Assembly (NCBI GenBank): GCA_000403945.1
Contig: APFI01000275.1
Span: forward strand, 1 to 6,016
DNA: 6,016 bases
Reading direction: 5' to 3'
Source: Desulfovibrio sp. Dsv1
GTDB lineage: Bacteria > Desulfobacterota > Desulfovibrionia > Desulfovibrionales > Desulfovibrionaceae
This document shows, in pieces, positions 1-5,142 of the stretch (positions are counted from its first letter, which is position 1; each line of letters starts with the position of its first letter). A program made the position numbers and the translations under genes. The notes beneath the pieces are model-generated. The model was not told where the DNA came from. It saw only the letters and a list, made by a program, of their open reading frames with translations, and did not search any database.

Positions 1-1543
1 CATCGATGGTGTAGAAGGTTTCGCGGATGCCGCCATGCACGGAACTTTCCAGGTATCTGCTGATCGGCAGATTCGTTGAAATTTCGGGGAAGAGGTCAAA
101 GCGCTGGGCGCCGACTCCCTTGTCGCGCCAGAAATGGGTATAGCTGCTGTCCCAGGAAATATCGGCGGAGGATGAGGCGATGGGCCGCAGGCCGGAATAG
201 CTCAGTGATGGCAGCTTCCAGAACTGGGAAGGCTCGTCGGCACTGTAAACCCGGTCGCTGACATCGTTGATGGCCATGAATTCGGCCTGAAAGATGGAGC
301 CGTCTTCAAAGGAACGCAGCACTTTGGCGGTGTTTTCCCGGTACTGGTCCAGTTTCTGTTCAAAGCTGCGGCCAAAGGCATTGTAGTAGAGGCGGTTATT
401 GGCGTTGAATGCGGTTGAACCGGAGTTGAATTCGCGCAGATAATCCTTGTCCGAAACCACATCGATATCCAGACGTGTAATCCAGTCGCCAAAGTTCTGA
501 TCGGCCTTGCCCCTGATCCAGTACCGTTCCACGTTGCTGTGGGAAAAGCTGCCCTCCCGATAATAGGCTTCTTCCGACGGATCGCTCAGATCATCGTCCA
601 GATAGTGCCCTCTGAACATGCCCTTGCTGCTTTCATCGGTGGCATAACGAAATTCACCGCCCATCATAACGCCGCGTTTGGAAAAGTAGCGGGGGTACAG
701 GGTGATGTCGGCAGTGGGCGAGAGATTGACGAAAAATGGCGTTTCCAGTCCAAAGCCATCACGGTCGGACATGTACCAGGCGGGAAAGAGAAAACCGGTC
801 TGGCGCTCATGCTTGGCGGGCAGGATCATGTAGGGCGAATAGAAGACGGGAATGCCCTTGACCCGGAATACGGCATGCTTCATCACCGCATAGCCGCCGT
901 CGGTGATCCTGGTGTCGGCCGCGCCGAAACTCCAGGGCGGCTCCTGCCCATCCTGCAGCCTGCAGGTGATAACCCAGCCGTCCTCGATATGATAGGTGAG
1001 GTCGCCCGTTTTTTCGATCGTGCGCCCTTCCAGGTGCAGATCCAGCTCCTGCCGCACAATTCTGGCGTTTTCAAAGGAACCGGTCGAGTTTTTCAGATTG
1101 ATGCTGCCACTGTCGGCGGCCAGCTCATCTCCCTTGACATTGATCAGGACGTTGCCCCGGATTTTGGCCTGACCCATGGCCACGTCGTAGGCAACCCAGT
1201 CCGCCTTGATGGAGGTGGTTGTGGTGACTGCCGATACTGGCTGGGCTGCTCTGTTTTCGTCGTCCAGGTCCCCGGAGTCAGCGCCAAGCAGATCGTCCCA
1301 TTTGGAAGAGCTATCCTTTGGCGCGACAGCTTGTTTTTCCTTTTTTTCCAGAATGACATGACCCTCGGCAATCACACTGGCAGGGTTTTCATAGCGGACC
1401 ATCCTGTCCGCCGTGATTTCCCACTCCTCTGCATCCATTTCGGCGGCGCAAAGTGGCGTATGCCATATCAGCGCGAGTATGAGCAGGAAGGCTGGGCAGT
1501 ACCAAAATTGAAAAAACAGGCGGCGCGCGTTCAAGGCAATCAT
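1..1543 (-). CDS. lptD: LPS-assembly protein LptD, N-terminal 514 residues (3' end off window)
   Basis: LptD is the outer-membrane beta-barrel that, with the lipoprotein LptE, inserts lipopolysaccharide into the outer leaflet. Read from ATG at 1543, residues 1-34 look like a Sec signal peptide: basic start (NARR), hydrophobic stretch about 9-28, likely cleavage after LCAA; C32 is not in a proper lipobox. Residues 41-195 form the periplasmic OstA/LptA-like jelly roll (EITADRM, IAEGHVIL, KIRGNVLI, GDELAADSGSINL). The barrel follows, with the family signatures IPVFYSPYMILPA (231-243) and RQTGFLFP (247-254), then alternating strands (GEFRYATDE, DFVVSDKDYL-like). C194 (WVITC) aligns with E. coli Cys173, one of the disulfide cysteines. 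Residues 66-110 are an acidic, Ser/Thr-rich insert inside the jelly roll. The start is uncertain: AGGA abuts this ATG, while TTG at codon 4 (1534) would have normal spacing. The gene is divergent from the RNase gene. Identity is secure from the motifs; the barrel C-terminus is not seen. Confidence 0.95.
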   Translation of the reverse strand, partial: MIALNARRLFFQFWYCPAFLLILALIWHTPLCAAEMDAEEWEITADRMVRYENPASVIAEGHVILEKKEKQAVAPKDSSSKWDDLLGADSGDLDDENRAAQPVSAVTTTTSIKADWVAYDVAMGQAKIRGNVLINVKGDELAADSGSINLKNSTGSFENARIVRQELDLHLEGRTIEKTGDLTYHIEDGWVITCRLQDGQEPPWSFGAADTRITDGGYAVMKHAVFRVKGIPVFYSPYMILPAKHERQTGFLFPAWYMSDRDGFGLETPFFVNLSPTADITLYPRYFSKRGVMMGGEFRYATDESSKGMFRGHYLDDDLSDPSEEAYYREGSFSHSNVERYWIRGKADQNFGDWITRLDIDVVSDKDYLREFNSGSTAFNANNRLYYNAFGRSFEQKLDQYRENTAKVLRSFEDGSIFQAEFMAINDVSDRVYSADEPSQFWKLPSLSYSGLRPIASSSADISWDSSYTHFWRDKGVGAQRFDLFPEISTNLPISRYLESSVHGGIRETFYTID

Positions 1544-1587
1544 TCCTGGCAGTATGTCAAACGGTATTGTAAATGAGATGAAACTAA

Positions 1588-1616
1588 ATGACAAAAATGT
1601 CGGACGATTGTATAAA
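1588..1616 (+). promoter_or_regulatory. Putative sigma70 promoter for the RNase E/G gene
   Basis: ATGACA (1588-1593, 5 of 6 matches to the -35 consensus) is followed after exactly 17 bases by TATAAA (1611-1616, 5 of 6 matches to the -10 consensus). Transcription would begin near 1623, leaving a leader of roughly 344 nt before the ATG at 1967. No closer plus-strand promoter of similar quality was found between 1620 and 1960. It faces the two lptD promoters, so polymerase leaving them would cross it. The AT-rich setting makes a chance match possible. Confidence 0.4.
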
Positions 1617-1636
1617 ACAACCTGAAAAAGCAAGCA

Positions 1637-1645
1637 ATTATACCA
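1637..1645 (-). promoter_or_regulatory. Putative extended -10 promoter P2 for lptD
   Basis: The minus strand reads TGGTATAAT (1645-1637), a consensus -10 hexamer preceded by the TGn extension that lets sigma70 promoters work without a -35 box. There is indeed no good -35 box 17 bases upstream. Transcription would start near 1630. It lies 16 bases downstream of the P1 -10 box, so the two would give staggered lptD transcripts. Confidence 0.5.
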
Positions 1646-1652
1646 TTGCGGC

Positions 1653-1681
1653 AGTGTACGTGGGCCCCCATTAAGTGTCAA
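1653..1681 (-). promoter_or_regulatory. Putative sigma70 promoter P1 for lptD
   Basis: On the minus strand there is a perfect -35 box TTGACA (1681-1676) and a -10 box TACACT (1658-1653), separated by exactly 17 bases. Transcription would start near 1646, giving lptD a leader of about 100 nt. The spacer contains a GC-rich block (GGGGGCCCACG). This is the best promoter match in the intergenic region. The call rests on the sequence match only. Confidence 0.65.
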
Positions 1682-1739
1682 GCGAAAAGTCGCCTTCCCC
1701 GGCCTCTGCCGGCAGGCCCACGAAAGTGCTTGCGTGGCC
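1659..1739. repeat. Inverted repeats with two mutually exclusive pairings
   Basis: GGCCCACG at 1715-1722 is the exact reverse complement of CGTGGGCC at 1659-1666 (48-base gap). It can instead pair with CGTGGCC at 1733-1739 (7 pairs, one bulged C, 10-base loop). A third option is the local hairpin GGCCT (1701-1705) with AGGCC (1714-1718), whose loop lies in the palindrome CTGCCGGCAG. In the plus-strand leader RNA only one of these can form at a time. No run of T follows, so this is not an intrinsic terminator. The upstream arm also sits in the spacer of lptD promoter P1, so a protein-binding role in DNA is equally possible. Confidence 0.4.
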
Positions 1740-1754
1740 GTTTAAAGTGCTTTA
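1723..1754. repeat. Direct repeat AAAGTGCTT, 21-base period, second copy palindromic
   Basis: AAAGTGCTT occurs at 1723-1731 and again at 1744-1752, 21 bases apart, which is two turns of B-DNA. The second copy lies in the imperfect palindrome TAAAGTGCTTTA (1743-1754; TAAAG and CTTTA arms around TG). A related AAGTGTCAAGCG lies at 1674-1685, overlapping the lptD -35 box. Helical phasing suggests a tandem operator, but no regulator family is recognised. Confidence 0.35.
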
Positions 1755-1956
1755 TTGAACGCAATTCTTGATTTGTATGCGTTTTTCCCGTTGTCTTTAT
1801 CGATCGACCGGAAAATTTCATCTTAAGAGAGACATATTCCACAGGCGCAGTCTTTGGGCGCCATTCACAGACATTGCCGTCACAGGAGAAGCCCTGTTGT
1901 CAGCCGGGAGCCGCTTTGGATGCAGGCCGACAGCATGGACTGCCTCTGGCGGTTGC

Positions 1957-1962
1957 AAGGAG
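1957..1962 (+). promoter_or_regulatory. Ribosome-binding site that decides the RNase start
   Basis: AAGGAG ends four bases before ATG at 1967. It is the strongest Shine-Dalgarno match in the region and selects this ATG over an in-frame ATG at 1874, whose upstream sequence has no comparable site. The 31 residues between the two starts look like translated leader. Confidence 0.75.
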
Positions 1963-1966
1963 CAGC

Positions 1967-4078
1967 ATGGCAGAGAGGAAAACAAGGGCCCGCAGGAGTG
2001 GAGCGAAAACAGGCTCCCAGGCGAGTACGGGCGCGTGGTGGAAGAGCACGGAGCCCGAGGAAGAAATGCCGGCCTCAGAGGCTGGTCAAAAATCCTCGGA
2101 TCAGACCGGGCCTGGACAGGGTGGCCAGGAGGAGGCCGGGAAAACGCCTCGCCGCCCCGCCGGACGCCGGAAAAAAAAGGCAGCCGCTGCCGACTCCGAC
2201 TCAGGAGCATCAGTCGCGGCTGGGGGGGAGCCGGCGCAGGCCGTTCCGCCCGCCCCCCTGTCCGCAGAAGCGCCGGAAACTGTGGGCGGCAGTGGCGCCG
2301 TGCTCGAGGCGGAGAGCGCCGAAGTGGCGGATGTCGCTGCAGAGCCTCCTCCGCCCGAGTCCAAGGAGGCAGCGGTGCGGGCCTCCAGGAAGCCCCGCCA
2401 TGGGCACAGGCGGGGCAAAAAGACCGAAACCCCTGCTCCCGAATCCGGGGCTGGCGGAGCAGTTCCGGACACTGTCCTGGTGGCCGAAGCCCCGGCGCCG
2501 GAAGTCCCCGCTTCAGAAGAGGCGTCTTCCGAGCCATCGGCCGTCAGCCATGACCCCGAGGCCGTGTACAAGCTTCTGGTCAACGCCGAGGAACCCGAGG
2601 AGTGCCGGGTGGCGCTGCTGGAAAACGGCCGCTTGGAATCCTTCCACGTTTCCAACGTCGAACGTGAAGCCACCAGAAACAACATTTACAAGGGCCGCAT
2701 CGTTTCCATCGAGGCCAATCTGCAGGTCGCCTTTGTGGACATCGGCACTGGCCGCAACGCCTTTTTGCCTTTCAGCGAAATCCATCCGGAATACTACCGC
2801 GAGAATTTGAGCGACCGCGTGCGCGAGCTGGTGAACCAGCAGCAGTGGAAAAAGCTCAAGATCGAAGAGGTCATGCAAAAGGGCCAGGAAGTGCTGGTGC
2901 AGGTCGTGAAGGAGGTGATCGGCAACAAGGGGGCGAGCGTCACCACCTATCTGTCCCTGCCGGGTCGCTGCCTTGTGTTGTTGCCTGGCAGTGACAGTGC
3001 GGGCATTTCCCGCAAGATCACAGGCGAAGAGCGCCGCGGTGCATTGCGGGAAATGATGGGCGAGCTGGAGCTGCCCGAAGGCATCGGCTACATCGTGCGC
3101 ACTGCCAGTGTGGACATCAACCAGAGCAATTTGAAAGAGGATCTGGACCGCCTGCTCAGCCTGTGGGAGCAGATTCGTGGCCGGGGCCAGACCGTCGAGT
3201 CGCCGGCCCTCATCTATCAGGAGCAGGACACGGTAGTGCGTTTTTTGCGGGACCATTTTTTCCCGGAGATTCAGGAAATCGTGGTGGACACCGAAGCAAC
3301 GCTCCAGCAGGTTCGGGACTTCATCCAGCAACTGCCGGCAGAGCAGCGCAAAGTGCGGGTACGACAGCACAGGGGCGTAAAGCCCATCTTCAACCAGCAC
3401 AACATCGAAGAGCAGATCGAGTCCATTTACCGGCCCCAGGTGCCGCTGCCCTCCGGCGGCTCCATTGTCATCGATCCGACCGAGGCGCTGGTGGCCATTG
3501 ACGTCAACTCGGGCCGCACCTCCAAGAACAGCGACTTTGAAGACAGCATCTTTCAGGCCAATATGGAGGCGGCGGAAGAACTGGCCCGCCAGCTCCGGCT
3601 GCGCGACCTGGGCGGGCTCATTGTGGTGGATTTCATCGACATGCGCAACAAGAAGCACATCCAGGAAGTGGAGCGCCAGGTCAAGGCGAGCATGAAGCGC
3701 GACAAGGCCAAGGTGGATGTCAGCCGCATTTCCCGCTTTGGTCTGATGCAGATTTCCCGCCAGAAGATGGGCGCCCCCACGGCCAAGGGCAGCTATATCG
3801 TCTGCCCGCACTGTCAGGGCCGGGGCGTGGTGCGCTCGGTGGAAACGCTGGCGCTCTTCTATCTGCGTCGCATCCAGACCGGCATCATCAGGAAGAAGGT
3901 CGCCCGGGTGGAATGCCGCTTTCCGCTGGAGGTGGCGCAGTACCTGTTGAACCGGAAAAAGGAGGAGCTGGTGGCCCTGGAACGGCAGCACAATGCGGCC
4001 ATTGACATTATCGTGCGACCCGACATGCGACCCATGGAAAACGAAATGGAATTTCTGGGCGCGAAAAACGTGGTCTGA
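1967..4078 (+). CDS. rng: RNase E/G family endoribonuclease with 200-residue disordered N-terminal extension
   Basis: This enzyme cleaves single-stranded, AU-rich RNA to start mRNA decay and to mature rRNA. It has 703 residues. Residues 1-200 are low-complexity Ala/Pro/Glu/Gly with basic patches at 61-71 (PRRPAGRRKKK) and 141-152 (RKPRHGHRRGKK). The catalytic core starts near 201 (YKLLVNAEEPEECRVALLENGRL). The S1 domain is at about 238-320 (NIYKGRI; F256 and F266 match E. coli RNase E F57 and F67). The 5'-phosphate pocket has R378-T379 (IVRTA). The DNase I-like catalytic site has D512 in IDVNSGR and D555 in VDFIDM, 43 residues apart as are D303 and D346 in E. coli. The zinc-link is CPHCQGRG (C613, C616). 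The protein ends about 85 residues after the zinc-link, as RNase G does, with no C-terminal scaffold. E. coli RNase G is about 489 residues, so the extension accounts for the extra length. The symbol rng follows core length; 'Rne/Rng family' is the safer name. The family call is secure; the role of the extension is unknown. Confidence 0.95.
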   Translation: MAERKTRARRSGAKTGSQASTGAWWKSTEPEEEMPASEAGQKSSDQTGPGQGGQEEAGKTPRRPAGRRKKKAAAADSDSGASVAAGGEPAQAVPPAPLSAEAPETVGGSGAVLEAESAEVADVAAEPPPPESKEAAVRASRKPRHGHRRGKKTETPAPESGAGGAVPDTVLVAEAPAPEVPASEEASSEPSAVSHDPEAVYKLLVNAEEPEECRVALLENGRLESFHVSNVEREATRNNIYKGRIVSIEANLQVAFVDIGTGRNAFLPFSEIHPEYYRENLSDRVRELVNQQQWKKLKIEEVMQKGQEVLVQVVKEVIGNKGASVTTYLSLPGRCLVLLPGSDSAGISRKITGEERRGALREMMGELELPEGIGYIVRTASVDINQSNLKEDLDRLLSLWEQIRGRGQTVESPALIYQEQDTVVRFLRDHFFPEIQEIVVDTEATLQQVRDFIQQLPAEQRKVRVRQHRGVKPIFNQHNIEEQIESIYRPQVPLPSGGSIVIDPTEALVAIDVNSGRTSKNSDFEDSIFQANMEAAEELARQLRLRDLGGLIVVDFIDMRNKKHIQEVERQVKASMKRDKAKVDVSRISRFGLMQISRQKMGAPTAKGSYIVCPHCQGRGVVRSVETLALFYLRRIQTGIIRKKVARVECRFPLEVAQYLLNRKKEELVALERQHNAAIDIIVRPDMRPMENEMEFLGAKNVV
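2171..2218 (+). other. Candidate -1 slippery site (A AAA AAG) with adjacent stem-loop inside the RNase gene
   Basis: Eight A's followed by G (2171-2179) encode K69-K71. In the coding frame this gives the heptamer A AAA AAG (2173-2179), the type used for programmed -1 frameshifting in E. coli dnaX. One base later, CAGCCG (2181-2186) and, after a 4-base bulge, CGACT (2191-2195) can pair with AGTCG-CGGCTG (2212-2222) to make an 11-pair stem. The -1 frame stays open until 2553, giving about 125 Arg/Gly-rich residues. Against use: the one-base spacer is shorter than the usual 5-9, and GC-rich sequence leaves frames open by chance. Polymerase slippage on A8 is an alternative route to the same product. 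Confidence 0.25.
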
Positions 4079-4098
4079 TTGCACTGCCGGACAGCATC

Positions 4099-4134
4099 AA
4101 GGCCGATTCCGTTTTTGGGAGTCGGCCTTTTTTT
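4099..4134 (+). terminator. Intrinsic terminator of the RNase gene
   Basis: It begins 21 bases after the stop. AAGGCCGATTCC (4099-4110) pairs with GGAGTCGGCCTT (4118-4129) over 12 positions around a 7-base loop, followed by T's up to 4134. The one non-Watson-Crick position (4107 with 4121) is a stable G-U pair in plus-strand RNA but an A-C mismatch in minus-strand RNA. The minus strand also has no T-run after the hairpin. It therefore serves the RNase transcript and not purU. Confidence 0.93.
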
Positions 4135-4245
4135 GTTCGGTTGCGCGGCAGATCGAGGTGTTTTGTTGCGCAGCTTCGGTGGTGCAATGGCTGCAGCACT
4201 GTGTTCATATGCCACATCCAGGGGGATGGGCTCTTTGCTCATCGC
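4135..4245. other. Convergent gap downstream of purU, no feature recognised
   Basis: These 111 bases separate the RNase terminator from the purU stop. I see no tRNA fold, no strong hairpin with a T-run on the minus strand, and no convincing gene. The weak pairs (TGCGC with GCGCA; GTGC with GCAC) lack a U tract. The end of the purU transcript is therefore not explained by an intrinsic terminator. Confidence 0.5.
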
Positions 4246-5115
4246 TCAGGTGAAGATGCAGGTGCGGTTCTGGTAGACCAGCACCTGATGCCGCAGGTGG
4301 TGCCAGACGGCACGGGACAGCACCAGCTTTTCCAGGTCCCGGCCCTTGCGCACCAGATCGGCTACCGAATCCCGGTGGCTTACGCGGATGATGTCCTGGG
4401 CGATGATGGGCCCGCAGTCCAGTTCGGCGGTGACGTAGTGGCTGGTGGCGCCGATCACCTTGACCCCGCGTTCGTAGGCCTGGTGATAGGGCTTGGCGCC
4501 GGGAAAGGCGGGCAGGAAGGAGTGATGGATGTTGATGATGCGGTTCGGGTAGTGGCGCACGAAATCTTCTGAGAGGATCTGCATGTAACGGGCCAGCACG
4601 ATGAAACCCACCTGGTGTTTCCGGAGCAGTTCGAGCTGGGCCGCTTCCTGCTCGGCCTTGTTTTCCCGTGTCATGTCGAAGTGGGCAAAGTCCACGCCAA
4701 ACTGCCGGGCCACCGGCTCCAGGTCCTGGTGATTGCTGACGATGAGCGGGATCTCCGCCCGGATTTCCTGGGACTTCCAGCGGGCCAGGATGTCAAAGAG
4801 GCAATGGGGCAGCCTGGACACAAAGAGCGCCATGCGCGGTATTTCCGAGGAAAAGTGCAGTTCCCATTCCATTTGATAACGCTGGCCGATGAGCACATCA
4901 AAATATTCGCCGATTTTTTCCCGGGGAATGACGAATTCCGCCAGGTCCCACTCGATCCGCATGAAGAAAGCGCCTGTGACCTCGTCCACGTGCTGATCGA
5001 GGAAGATGATATTGCCGTTGTTTTTGCAAATGAATTCGCTCACCACGGCGATAATGCCCCTTTTGTCCGGGCAGTGCATGAGCAGGATGGCGGATGCTTT
5101 CGAATCGGTACACAT
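4246..5115 (-). CDS. purU: Formyltetrahydrofolate deformylase PurU
   Basis: PurU hydrolyses 10-formyl-tetrahydrofolate to formate and tetrahydrofolate in the cytosol, balancing the one-carbon pool; in E. coli the formate feeds PurT in purine synthesis. The protein has 289 residues, close to the 280 of E. coli PurU. Residues 8-85 are an ACT regulatory domain (AILLMHCPDKRGIIAVVSEFI, then NNGNIIFLDQHVD). Residues about 92-280 are the formyltransferase fold shared with PurN: PLIVSNH (123-129), LARYMQIL (174-181), NIHHSFLPAFPG (195-206) and SHYVTAELDCGPII (225-238). The expected triad is N195, H197 and D233. The ACT domain separates it from PurN. ATG at 5115 leaves seven residues before the ACT domain; no good Shine-Dalgarno precedes it. 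It follows the peptidase gene after 27 bases, so it probably shares that transcript and may rely on translational coupling. Identification is secure. Confidence 0.96.
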   Translation of the reverse strand: MCTDSKASAILLMHCPDKRGIIAVVSEFICKNNGNIIFLDQHVDEVTGAFFMRIEWDLAEFVIPREKIGEYFDVLIGQRYQMEWELHFSSEIPRMALFVSRLPHCLFDILARWKSQEIRAEIPLIVSNHQDLEPVARQFGVDFAHFDMTRENKAEQEAAQLELLRKHQVGFIVLARYMQILSEDFVRHYPNRIINIHHSFLPAFPGAKPYHQAYERGVKVIGATSHYVTAELDCGPIIAQDIIRVSHRDSVADLVRKGRDLEKLVLSRAVWHHLRHQVLVYQNRTCIFT

Positions 5116-5142
5116 GGCAATGAAAGATTGGGGTTGCGGCCG

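Larger units (their letters stand above)
1544..1966. other. Divergent intergenic region between lptD and the RNase gene, probable long RNase leader
   Basis: These 423 bases contain no convincing gene. The left part (1544-1680) is AT-rich and carries the divergent promoters. The middle (1690-1760) is GC-rich with overlapping inverted and direct repeats. The right part leads to the ribosome-binding site at 1957. A hairpin can form close to the start: 1895-1905 pairs with 1925-1935 as 11 positions with one A-C mismatch and one G-U pair, loop about 19 nt. Frames stay open here only because stop codons are scarce in GC-rich sequence. If the promoter at 1588-1616 is real, most of this region is transcribed as the RNase mRNA leader. 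Confidence 0.55.

Noticed and set aside
539..1576. 345-codon plus-strand open frame
   Set aside because: It lies wholly antisense to lptD, whose own frame shows clear family motifs; no domain or ribosome-binding site supports it.
1874..1966. Upstream ATG at 1874 as the RNase start
   Set aside because: It lacks a good ribosome-binding site, whereas AAGGAG sits four bases before the ATG at 1967.
1818..2537. 239-codon minus-strand frame
   Set aside because: Pro/Arg-rich shadow of the low-complexity arm. Nearly all frames are open there because stops are rare in GC-rich sequence.
1768..2553. 261-codon plus-strand frame across the RNase leader and arm as an independent gene
   Set aside because: Arg/Gly-rich shadow with no ribosome-binding site; kept only as the possible -1 frameshift tail discussed under findings.
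2513..4084. 523-codon minus-strand open frame
   Set aside because: It is antisense to the RNase core. Its His/Leu/Val/Gln-rich composition is what reverse-reading of GC-rich codons gives, with no recognisable motif.
4170..4225. tRNA-like or small-RNA-like segment between the convergent genes
   Set aside because: No cloverleaf can be drawn: there is no seven-pair acceptor stem and no TTCRA-type T-loop, and the hairpins are only 4-5 pairs.
3859..4242. 127-codon minus-strand frame starting four bases after the purU stop codon
   Set aside because: It runs through the RNase terminator hairpin and over 200 bases antisense into the RNase gene. It has no Shine-Dalgarno and no family motif; the attractive start looks accidental.
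4141..4572. 143-codon plus-strand frame
   Set aside because: Antisense to purU and lies just after the RNase terminator, with no promoter or ribosome-binding site.
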